From Tyto alba (lineage: Eukaryota > Chordata > Aves > Strigiformes > Tytonidae), in assembly GCF_018691265.1 (NCBI RefSeq), contig NW_024881296.1, positions 3,123,278 to 3,187,277 of the forward strand: DNA of 64,000 bases. Direction: 5' to 3'. The translations under genes were made by a program, and so were the position numbers. Below are positions 24,201-32,439 of the stretch, piece by piece. Numbering within the stretch: position 1 is the first letter of the stretch; every line of letters starts with the position of its first letter. A model generated the notes under the pieces. The model was not told the origin of the DNA, did no database searches, and saw only the letters and a list, made by a program, of their open reading frames with translations.

Positions 24201-27200
24201 AATTCTTGCCTGTGGTGCCTAGAAATAATCCATTAGTTGGTTATTGCCCCATTAGCTTTCTGTGAGTTCATCTCTTTAAAAGCCGTTTGAAAAGGAAAAA
24301 AAACCCCAAGTGATAAAGGAACTATAATAAATAGCTGAAAATAGCACAAGAAAGTGAGAGCAGAAATATCTCATCTGTAACTCCTGCCCCTAATTTTTGC
24401 AAGTCATTTATCGCCACCTCCTGGTTGATCTGCTTTCCAATGATGAGTTGAAACTTTACTGCACAGCAGTTATTTTTACTGCCAAAGTAAAAAAGTCAAG
24501 GAAGCAAATTCAAAAGGATAGTTTTTATTAAAAAAAAAAAAAGATCCTTCCTTAACCTTCAGTGCTTGGTCTGCATGCCACAGAGAATGAAGAACAGGTT
24601 TTGTCCAGGCAAATCTTGCCAGTTAAGCACTTTCGCTCTCCTCATAAGACACTACACTGCCTGCTCTGCCGAGGCCATCCATGTGTGCATGGGGAGGGGG
24701 TCATCACGCAGCTGTTCCCCTGGTTCATGCCAATCTTGTGGTTACTGTAGAACAGGAGCCTTGGGATAGATAAGGGGAGAGGGAGGGGAGAGTTATTAGT
24801 TTTGAATAACTAAACTAATGCAGTGAAACTGCCACTGTTTTTCAACAGTGCGGCCTCACACATCATAATAAAATGTCTTGCCTTTAATTACCCTTGAAAT
24901 GTGGGCATGCTGAATGCTTTAGAGCTGCTTCTTTCACCCACCAATTTTGTTTACCAGACAACCATGCTGGAGCAAGCAATTAAAAACACTCAGGAGAGTT
25001 ACGACGATGAAATTCAGCTTTATAATGAGCAGATTGAAAACCTTCGGAAAGGCATAGAGGAGGCTGAGAGAACCTTGGAGAAGTACACGACTGACTGCCG
25101 CCAGCTGGTGATCTACCAGCAGTCCCTGGAGAACGAGCTGGAACGGTACAAACGTATCATTGAGAACGAGGACAGCCGGTAAGGCTGCATTTCTGGACTC
25201 TCAAAATGAGCCAGTGGCCTATTTATCTCCTTTGAAAAATGTATGTTTAAGGGCCTTTGATCCACTCAAAGCTATGGCCATTTCACACCTTTCACTGGTA
25301 GATATCTGGGACATGACACTAAATAGATGCAAAATCTGGTCAAGCATCTGCCAAAGAAAGGGTCAGATCTATTTAGAGCTTCTTCTTTCCCTATAGTCTC
25401 CTTTCTATATCCTGTTCTGGCATCAGTGCACAGAGGTTCAGAGCATATGAAAACTATTTGAACACCCTGTCTACTGCCCAGGAGTTAGTGAAGATTCCTG
25501 GGGCGTTACAGGCAGGTTGGTCTCAGATAGGGCAAATGTCCTGTAAAGCAAAGCACTCTTCACATCAAACCCATTTGTCAGGCAAGGGCTAAAAAAGGGT
25601 AGAATATAAGAAATTTGCAGGGATTTGGGTTGTGTTTAAACCTACGGAGGAGCACTGGCTCCCTCTAATGTCGACCATCAGCCTCACATGAGGAACAGAG
25701 CTGGGCCTGCACAGCAGTGCTGGTGCTGCCTGCACAGGCAGATGCAGCAGGGTCAGACCCCTGAGCACCCAAACGGCTGCTATGGGTTGTCCAGGAGGTG
25801 TAGGGGAAGGACACTCACTATTAGTAAGTTTCATAGGTGGGAAACAGATATATTCATATACATCAGTATTCAGCATCTCATCTTGGACACTGCATTCTCA
25901 TTAGGAGTATCTGATTAGGGTAATTCTCAAGGCCAGAAATCAAAATGTGCACCTCTTGTATATCCACACAGGGTGTATATCCTCCCTACAGGCCAAAATA
26001 TTATCTCAAATTCTGGCAAAGCAGACAGGAAAGGCCACAGATATAGTAACTGGTTTGTATATAGGCCAGACTCTCAGTTTTAATTTTTAACCCATAATAC
26101 CACTGACTCCTCAAATATTTTCCAAAGAAGACCACTCAGTTTTCTTCTTGCCTTATGATGTCAGGTATATGCCAGTAACATTGTAAAGGCCACCAAATTT
26201 CATATTTTACTGGCCAGCATGTACAGCTCTTGCTGACTTCTGGTAGGCGTAGATTGACTGTTTGAACCTCAAAAATCTTCCCTTCCTTTCAAAGTCCTGT
26301 GCTAAATTACAAATCTGTTGCTATGGGTTTTAATTACTGGTGTACTTTACCTAATGGAGCATCCCAGGTTTCCTGCTGGTGGAAGCCAATCTAACTCCTG
26401 TGAAGGTGCTGTAGCTGTTTTGATTTTCCCCAGACAAGACACAGTCTCCCATCATGCTCTTTGACTCCTCACCACAGAGAAATACATTTCTTTAACTGCC
26501 ACGCTTTATTTTGTGCAGTTTCACTTGCTCATAGTGGAATGAGGGTGGGAGATCTGAGCAATGCACGTCTTCTCCGGCAGGTTAAATTCTGCTATAGCAG
26601 GAACACCAGTCACGCTCTTCACACAGATCTATAGACCTGTCCAGCCTCAAGCTTCACCGGGAAGAGGTAAGTAAGCCCGTGACATGTCTTCCTGTGTTTG
26701 TCAAGAGCAACATCGTTGTATTATAAACTGCTTTTCCATTTGTCTTTCATATGAACACCAGCCATGACAGCCTGACCGCAGGCTTGCTAAGTAAATGCAA
26801 CAATTTCAGCTTACCTCAGTGGGCTTTGGGACAAGCTGTCAAAGGCCAAAACCACAAGCAAAAGAGTTTCTTTGCTTCAATTTACTACTTAGGCAAAATA
26901 ATAGAGCAAAGTCAAAAGGCACCTGAAACTATGGCAAGAGCTGGGGGTTTTGTGCTGACTTACGATTCGTTGTTCCACGCTTTAGTCTCTTAAATAAGAG
27001 GGGAGCTGTTTTATGGAAAGGTGCTATAGGTACTAACATATAGGATGAGTTACCGTAGCTTAAATCCAAGGCTCACTGGGGTTTTACTAACAACAAACTG
27101 CCCTGAGAACAGAGATGAACTGTCACATGAGGGGGATTTTTGGACTGCAGCTGTAATTTTTCTAAATGTTCTGTAAACCATAGCAGTTTTATATGAAATG

Positions 27201-29375
27201 GGTCCATAATGCCTGAGGCCAAATCCTCAGCAGCTGTAAATAACTACTGTCTTGCAAAGTATTGTTTTATACCTGCTGAAGATTCAGCCTGTCTCCAGCT
27301 ACACCTCTGCTCCCTACTTGCAAGGCGAGCAGGGCATTTCATGTGCATTACTTTATCTGTGACATGGGACAAAACAGCTGCCTTGGGGGAAGCATATTAA
27401 TATCCATCGGTCCCTGTGTTCCTGTAATTCCTAGTACCAACCTCTGCCTCCTTTCCTCCAGCTGTTCATGCCACGGAAATCAGTAGCCTGCCTGTGCTGC
27501 TGCTGAGCTATCACAGGGTCTGTGACTACTGACTGGCCAGGAGATCAGAAACCAGCCCATGGGCAGGGGTTCCCCCTGCCTGGGCCTATAGCTCAACATC
27601 AGTGTTCTGGTGATGCCAAAACATTGCTCCTCAGCACCACACTGCTAGCTGGGGGGCTGCTTAGCTCTGTGCCTGCTGTCTGCTTGCTGCTCCCTCCTGA
27701 CACACCTCCCTGCATCTGCCCATACCCAAAACTTCTGTGAGAAGGGCTGCCTGGCTCACTCTTAGCCCCCCTGGGACACAGAGGCAAGGCATCCTCCTGG
27801 TGAGCCTGTCTTCCGATGCACCAGAAAAGCTGGTGATGGCACTCACCTTTCCTGTCAGGCCTGGACCACTCACCCAGCAACACTGCATTCAGCAAGAAAG
27901 TCTTAAATAGGACTTTTGGGTTGTTTTTTTTCCCCCTCCCTAAACCCTAGCAGGAGTTGTAAAAGCCAGACAAGCTATTTCCACTAATCCTACTGCCAGG
28001 CCATGCTTCTGTCTTTGGCTTCAGTCTCTGCCTTAGGAAATGAGGTTTCTTGTCTAGTTAACAGGGCCAAACCCTGCCATGATGCTGGGGAGAAAGCTGA
28101 TGAGCCCAGCTGCAGTGCTGAACGCTCCTGCTGACCATTAATGCATGCCTGATAGGTAAACATTTTGTGCAGCTGCCTCCCTTACATGTACAGTGTCCTG
28201 TCCTCACATTGTGTGTGGCAGTGGCCAACTCAGATGCAAAATGGCTACTTGGCCAAGGGGGCCCATGCAAAAGAAGAGGCTGTTCAATGTGCTGGTGGAA
28301 GCTGTGCTCACGTTTTCTGCTGCACTCAGCTCTCCAACTGCAGCAGCTAGTGTGAGAGGCAGCTCTGGCATTTGTAGAGACTGTGTTCAGCACTGTTTGT
28401 TGTTTGCCTTATTTTGATTTTCCCCTAGATATCACCCAGGCCATACAAGACATTGCCAGTGTAAAGCCCAGACAAAAAGCTCTGACAAAGAAAATTGCGA
28501 GGAAAAAGGAGCTGATATCTAAAGACATAACTGATGGTCTCTCACATGAAAGAATGTACGAAAGAACTCTGGAAGGTTTTGACCAAGATCAGCTGGAGTT
28601 CAGGCATGAAGGCACAGTCACATGTGAATCTGGGCAGGAAGGATTAGAACTTGATGAAAAGGAAATGGGCCCAGAGGACGTACCTGATGGAGCCCAGATA
28701 AGTAAAGCCTTCAATAAATTGTGTAACATTGTGAGGGAGAAAATAAGAGTCTACAAGAGACCAGAGCCTAAACCTGAGGCCCATCCCAAAGGGCGTTATG
28801 TGCTGGTAACAGGGGAGGAAAGCTATGAAGAACCTTGCATCTTGGCCCCCTCCATTCCACCTGTGGGGGGGATCACAGTTTCCAACAGTAATGGGAAAGT
28901 GATGAACGGTGGTGATGTGGAGCCCATACTGGAGCTACCAGAACCTGATGAACCATCAGAAAAAGAGAAAGGGGCTATCTGTGAAAGGAGGGAAGAGTTT
29001 GAATTCCAAGATAAACAGAAAGAAGAAGAGAAAGAAGACATGCTTGAGTGGGGCAAAAAAGCAAGAGGAAAAATTGAGCAAACCATAAAGTATCCAGACA
29101 TCTCTGATGCTGAGACAGTTCCTTCCCCTGGGCTGATAACCCCAACCGAACCAGGAGTCATTCGAGAGACAGAGTATGACCGCGAAGATAAGCAGGGCCT
29201 TTTGTTCAGGGAAGCGGGCTTGCCTGGCTCCATGAGCTACGAGAAGGTGGAGGTGGTGGAGTCCATTGAGAAGTTTTCAGACGACAGAATTCAGACGTAC
29301 GAAGAGACAGCAATGATTGTGGAGACGATGATAGAGAAGACAAGCAAGAAGAAACCAGGTGACAAAAGCTCTTAA
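8698..29375 (+). CDS. BFSP1: Filensin (beaded filament structural protein 1), complete gene, 8 coding exons
   Basis: Filensin is a divergent intermediate-filament protein. It co-assembles with BFSP2/phakinin (CP49) into the beaded filaments of lens fibre cells, next to the plasma membrane. The eight exons (371, 61, 96, 93, 108, 221, 86 and 947 nt) join in frame to 660 codons plus TAA; human filensin has 665 residues. Residues 1-38 are the head. The helix-initiation motif ([20 protein letters not shown]) is at about 42-61. Heptad coiled coil runs to about residue 318 and ends in [18 protein letters not shown] in place of the usual TYRKLLEGEE type of terminus. The tail, residues about 320-660, is acidic and Glu/Lys-rich. 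It contains a [11 protein letters not shown] segment with Asp432-Gly433, matching the mammalian cleavage and N-myristoylation site, and a conserved C-terminal block ([21 protein letters not shown]). I see no tandem repeats in the tail. Start chosen: first ATG of the head, no in-frame alternative upstream with coding character. Identity is near certain. Confidence 0.97.
11410..11430 (+). repeat. G-quadruplex motif (four G runs, single-base loops)
   Basis: Runs of 4, 5, 3 and 6 G separated by single T, on the coding strand of BFSP1 intron 1. Motifs with one-base loops form very stable parallel quadruplexes in vitro. Confidence 0.85.
12242..12290 (+). repeat. Imperfect tandem duplication, 29-base period
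   Basis: ACCTTTTAAAGCTA occurs at 12242 and again at 12271, with similar bases after each copy. BFSP1 intron 1. Confidence 0.8.
15566..15608 (+). repeat. TTTTG / poly-T simple repeat
   Basis: Four TTTTG-type units embedded in T runs of 8 and 16, in BFSP1 intron 1. Could be a reversed poly(A) tail of an old insertion, but no body is recognised. Confidence 0.85.
16491..16551 (+). CDS. BFSP1: BFSP1 coding exon 2
   Basis: Sixty-one bases between CTTGCAG and AAG|GTAAGC. The first base completes Lys124, and the exon ends in phase 0 at residue 144. It encodes coil 1B heptads ([20 protein letters not shown]). The small size and phase fit the type III intermediate-filament gene pattern, in which a 61-base exon follows exon 1. 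Confidence 0.95.
17224..17745 (-). mobile_element. CR1 retroposon fragment, 5'-truncated
   Basis: The + strand begins AGAATCTTAGAATCACAG, the complement of the CR1 3' terminal repeat (ATTCTATGATTCT type), followed by GGTTGGAAGGGACCTTAAAG and C-rich sequence with GGCCTTGAACCCTTCCAG, and ends near TGATGTTGGGGCCCC. This is the 3' end of a chicken-repeat-1 LINE lying on the - strand, antisense to BFSP1. It is about 520 bases and contains no open reverse transcriptase. Proline-rich open frames here are by-products of its C-rich composition. Confidence 0.9.
18027..18210 (+). repeat. AAC/AAT trinucleotide microsatellite
   Basis: 184 bases in BFSP1 intron 2. It goes from interrupted AAT/AGT units through AAC with AGC interruptions, then an AATAAC six-base alternation, to a pure AAT run of more than 20 units with single ATG interruptions. 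The - strand open frame made only of Leu is a by-product. Confidence 0.95.
20749..20844 (+). CDS. BFSP1: BFSP1 coding exon 3
   Basis: Ninety-six bases (32 codons, residues 145-176), phase 0 at both ends, between ATTGCAG and AAG|GTAACT. It encodes the end of coil 1B, including an [14 protein letters not shown] stretch that corresponds to the conserved coil 1B end of type III filaments. A 96-base exon 3 is the standard size in this gene family. Confidence 0.96.
20845..21698 (+). other. BFSP1: BFSP1 intron 3
   Basis: An 854-base intron, GTAACT to CACAG. I see no repeat or exon in it. Confidence 0.85.
21699..21791 (+). CDS. BFSP1: BFSP1 coding exon 4
   Basis: Ninety-three bases (31 codons, residues 177-207), phase 0 at both ends, between CACCACAG and GAG|GTAAGT. 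It covers the coil 1B end and the linker to coil 2. The translated [14 protein letters not shown] stretch is proline-containing and non-helical, as expected for linker L12. It is much shorter than the 162-base exon that type III filaments have at the equivalent place, in keeping with the known shortened rod of filensin. Confidence 0.93.
22047..22642 (-). mobile_element. Solo LTR of an avian endogenous retrovirus
   Basis: A 596-base element bounded by TGTCC and GGACA, flanked by CAGTT (22042-22046) and TAGTT (22643-22647), a five-base target duplication with one mismatch. In its own sense (- strand) it has a TATATAGG TATA-like box (complement near 22375-22382) and an ATTAAA signal before TTTTATCTCAAC. 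The pattern GCTGCGTGGTGCTTGGCTGC near its end matches an LTR family I know from neoavian genomes; the class (probably ERVL or ERVK) needs a library search. No internal viral genes are present. It is antisense to BFSP1. Confidence 0.8.
22974..23080 (+). repeat. T/G-rich low-complexity tract
   Basis: About 107 bases of GTTT, GGTTT and GTTTTT units in BFSP1 intron 4, ending about 90 bases before the exon 5 acceptor. Confidence 0.85.
23173..23280 (+). CDS. BFSP1: BFSP1 coding exon 5
   Basis: One hundred and eight bases (36 codons, residues 208-243), phase 0 at both ends, between CATTTAG and GAG|GTATTG. It encodes coil 2 heptads ([20 protein letters not shown]). The donor GTATTG is weaker than the others in the gene. 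Residue pattern and frame continuity into exon 6 support the call. Confidence 0.94.
23281..24957 (+). other. BFSP1: BFSP1 intron 5
   Basis: A 1.7-kb intron with no recognisable exon or named repeat. A run of 13 A lies near 24531-24543. Confidence 0.8.
24958..25178 (+). CDS. BFSP1: BFSP1 coding exon 6 (end of coil 2)
   Basis: A 221-base exon (73 codons plus two bases, residues 244-316), the standard exon size for the last rod exon of type III filaments. It runs from TTACCAG to AGCCG|GTAAGG. It carries the rod end, where the usual TYRKLLEGEE consensus is replaced by [17 protein letters not shown]. This divergent terminus is characteristic of filensin and is used to tell it from other filament proteins. 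Confidence 0.96.
25179..26580 (+). other. BFSP1: BFSP1 intron 6
   Basis: A 1.4-kb intron, GTAAGG to CGGCAG. I see nothing recognisable in it. Confidence 0.8.
26581..26666 (+). CDS. BFSP1: BFSP1 coding exon 7 (start of tail)
   Basis: Eighty-six bases between TCCGGCAG and AAGAG|GTAAGT. The first base completes Arg317 and the exon ends in phase 1 (residue 346 split). It encodes the non-helical start of the tail ([19 protein letters not shown]), rich in Pro and Thr. The frame is open on both sides of the junctions and matches my recollection of the vertebrate filensin tail. Confidence 0.93.
26667..28428 (+). other. BFSP1: BFSP1 intron 7
   Basis: A 1.8-kb intron, GTAAGT to CCCTAG. The stretch 27450-27890 is richer in G and C than the rest and gives short open frames on both strands, but none has a recognisable motif. 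No repeat family is identified. Confidence 0.8.
28429..29375 (+). CDS. BFSP1: BFSP1 coding exon 8 (tail domain and stop)
   Basis: This exon encodes residues 346-660 and the TAA stop. It is almost the whole tail: a basic stretch ([10 protein letters not shown], about 366-375), an acidic stretch, then [13 protein letters not shown] with Asp432-Gly433, a [13 protein letters not shown] segment, a Glu-rich middle and the conserved C-terminus. In mammals, cleavage after this Asp frees a Gly that becomes N-myristoylated, which is thought to help membrane association. The frame is open upstream of the acceptor to 28383, but CCCTAG at 28423-28428 and phase 1 from exon 7 fix the exon start. Confidence 0.96.
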
Positions 29376-29790
29376 GTGACACACACACCCACCCCCTTGA
29401 TAGTCAACTTGTCTGGCATAGTTATTAAATGACTTTTTTTTCCTGACCGAATAATACAGTAGTGAGATTTTTGCTGTTTGGTATGGAACAGATTGATACC
29501 TTGATGGCAGTTCTGTCTGATGTAGGCTCATCTGTGGCGCAATGACCGTTAGAGCACTCCAGGGCAACAAATAATAGGCACATCCTATGCAACTGATTTT
29601 CATGATTAGGACATGTTGAAAGTAATTATTATTACAGAACTGCCTGGCTTTCCACAGTATCCAAGACAAATGTGTGTATTCTTCTACTGCTCCTATCGCT
29701 GCCGTACGATTCCCCATCTCTCAGACAGCTGAAAATGTTAACTTGTGAAATCTGGTTCATTTAATAAAAGTTTTGCCTTCTACAGAAGAT
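29376..29790 (+). other. BFSP1: BFSP1 3' UTR (probable)
   Basis: Sequence after the stop codon up to about 22 bases past the first canonical poly(A) signal. The end is inferred, not seen directly. Further AATAAA hexamers at 29988-29993 and near 30432 could give longer forms. Confidence 0.6.
29763..29768 (+). terminator. BFSP1: BFSP1 poly(A) signal AATAAA (candidate)
   Basis: The first AATAAA after the BFSP1 stop, 388 bases downstream. A GT-rich stretch follows (GTGGGTTTGTGTTG near 29797), as expected for a cleavage site between them. Confidence 0.65.
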
Positions 29791-30364
29791 ACCCACTGTG
29801 GGTTTGTGTTGCCTTTACCGCTGACTGATGGTCCGTACAAGTAAACAACAACTGACTGGGTATGTAGGAGGTTTTTCAGGGGAAGGACTGGATAAATAAC
29901 CTTTTCCAAACCTCTCTCATTTGGTATTTAGAGGTGAGCTTGGCAGACCTTTTCCTTTGCCTCTAAAGACAAACTCTCTGTATTTGAAATAAACTCTTAC
30001 TGCATATCTTCTCAGACTAAAACTTGAAATTCCACCAAAACGGGGGATAAACTTTATAAAGATACTAAAGGCATTATTTGTCCTTCACCAACACAACTAT
30101 TTACAAATGCCAACAAGCTTTTGAACAGACTGAAGACAAAAGATAGTGTTTTGCTACTTTCTTAAGTATTTCCTTGGACCATAGCATTTTACAGAATTTA
30201 ATACTGCCATGGGATCCTGTTGCAGCCCAGTCATCTGCAGTCCCATGGAGCTCCACAGGGTTGCTGGAATAAGCAGTGCCTTCCCACGTCCCTGTGCCTG
30301 GGGAAGCAAAAAGCAACAGTTCTGCAATAACCTCTTGCAGCTTCCAGAAACCTTTGATTCAGGG

Positions 30365-30389
30365 AAAAAAAAAAAAAAAAAAAAAAAAA
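30365..30389 (+). repeat. Poly(A) run, 25 A
   Basis: An uninterrupted run of 25 A in the intergenic region about 600 bases past the BFSP1 poly(A) signal. May be a retroposon tail; no body is recognised. Confidence 0.9.
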
Positions 30390-31000
30390 GCTGATGCATC
30401 ATTTAGGCCTCATCTTGACTTCAGGCATACAAATAAAATAATCCCAGTGAAGTGATGTACATATTGAAATGCTTTAATAGGTTAATCTCTATACATTCCT
30501 TCTACCATCTGAGTTCTCAGAGTTTTTGTTTCAGCTTTTGGCATTGTTATGGCTTTTCCTTCTGGCTGATTGCTGCCATCAGCTGCCAAGGAAGGGGCTT
30601 AACACCATTTGAGCTGAAGACCCTGAGCTTCAGGACTACCTTCTCACATCACCCAAGCCTCCTTCAATGATGTGTTGGATTTTTTTTCATTAGTGAATTC
30701 CAGTGCAGGTGTAGCTTCTAACCTACTGTGACTACTATGTCAGGTAAACTGGCACCTTCTTCTTTGAAACAGGGACAGGTGACCCACACAGTCACATTTT
30801 TATTCAGGATGTTTTTTTGTTGATGTTCTTTTATTGACATGCTTGTGGGAGTTTATGCCAAACAGGGTTTACTAGGATGTGTGCTGCACTTCAGTTTCAT
30901 TTAACAACAGTGTAAATAACCACAGAGAAGGAATTTATCAGTGCACTCCTGTGAGCTGGGAGCAACTCCTGGTGAAAGCAGTATTTGACTACTGCAAGGG

Positions 31001-31037
31001 AAAAAAAAAAAAAAAAAAACAAAACAAACCAAAACCA
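31001..31037 (+). repeat. Poly(A) run followed by CAAAA units
   Basis: Nineteen A, then CAAAACAAACCAAAACC. Simple A-rich repeat, intergenic. Confidence 0.85.
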
Positions 31038-31139
31038 ACTGCAGCAATAGGAAGGCTGTTTAATAATTCTGTCACAGAACAGGGTGTAAGCAGCTTCAGG
31101 CAGTACCTAGACAGAAGTGGGTATTACATCCACCACTCT

Positions 31140-31164
31140 CCCCCTCCCCTCCCCTCCCCCCCCC
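31140..31164 (-). repeat. C-rich tract, G-quadruplex motif on the - strand
   Basis: Runs of 5, 4, 4 and 9 C separated by single T on the + strand. The complement has four G runs with single-base loops. It lies between the two convergent genes. Confidence 0.85.
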
Positions 31165-32439
31165 AATCTAATTTCACTGCAATACAGAGAATTTAACATT
31201 CAGACCACAAAAAGCCTTACCCAATGGCAAGGAGACAGCATTTCAGGAGAGTCTGGGTTAGGTGTCTGACGTGTGAATAGCCCATGTCACCTTCATCTAT
31301 TTTCTGCTGTGATGTCACCGCTCTTCGCAGTTGACATAGAAATGGTTTTCTGATGCTTGTAAACCTTGTTCAGCAGTTGGGCAGTATAAAATTCGCTCCT
31401 AAAGGCATTTTGGTGGCAACTGAAGAAGTCATGTATTGCACTGCATAGGCAGCAACCTGAGGTGCAAGACTTGAGCCAAGCTGATGCTGAGCTGCACCAC
31501 AGACACCAACGTCATATGAAGTCAAGCACTGTGAAGAAATAATGCCTAAATTCTGCTCTGATCTCTGACCTGCCTTCCACAAACATGGCAGTTGTCCAGA
31601 AAGGCTGTGGATGATGGGCATCTGTAAATTTGTACCAAAACTATATAAACATTAGTATTGTCCTGTTCATAATGACCCTGCTGGAAAGCATAGTAAATCT
31701 CACTATTTATGGGCTAACCTCTTCTTTAAATGCAGAGTTTCAAATGCAAAGTCTCAATGAAGTGTGAGAGCCTCTATTCAACAGAGTCTGGGATGAGCCC
31801 TAGGTTATTACAGGCACATTCTCACCTCTGTGGCCATCAGAACTAGATCAGGAGGTTCCCTGCCATCCTTTACTGCTGTAGATATGGTAAGAAGTTGCAA
31901 AATTAAATGGATGGTGTACCACGGCAAAATGTGAGCTAAAAAGTACCCGAACGTGTGGGTGGGAAGAAGAGGGAACGAGGGTTTTCCTGTGGATCAAAGT
32001 GCTCCAAAAAGCAGAGGAAAACAAATGCTGTAGCATTTCCTTGCGGCCATAACTGTTAATGAAATGCAGCACAAAAATGTCCCTGTCTCTCTTCCTAAGC
32101 GTCCCCTTGCCCACTGCAGGCAGCAGTTTGGCACCCACAAGGCTGCATGCTGCTGCAGAGCCACCCTTGGGGCCAGCAGGTCCGAACCATTTAAGTAACG
32201 CTCGCAGCCTTTCTGTGTCCCACTGCACCGCAGAGTTAACGTAAAGCCTGCTATCTTCATCTGTTCAGGCTAACAGGATTTAGATCCTCTTTTGGAGGAT
32301 CCTGTTTATTTTCTCAGTATCCAGCATACACAGGATACAAATTTCTTTAGCAGTATAAAAAGCAAGAGGAGTAGGGAGTCATCCCACTTGCAGCAGCACG
32401 CTACCTCCTGTGCACCTTCAGACAGGCAATGATGATAGG

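Noticed and set aside
28823..29233. 136-codon Ser-rich frame antisense to BFSP1 exon 8
   Set aside because: Shadow of the Glu/Lys-rich filensin tail; the + strand has the family match and splice continuity.
30154..30402. Poly(A) run as evidence of a processed pseudogene
   Set aside because: The sequence before the A run has no recognisable gene and no target duplication that I can define.
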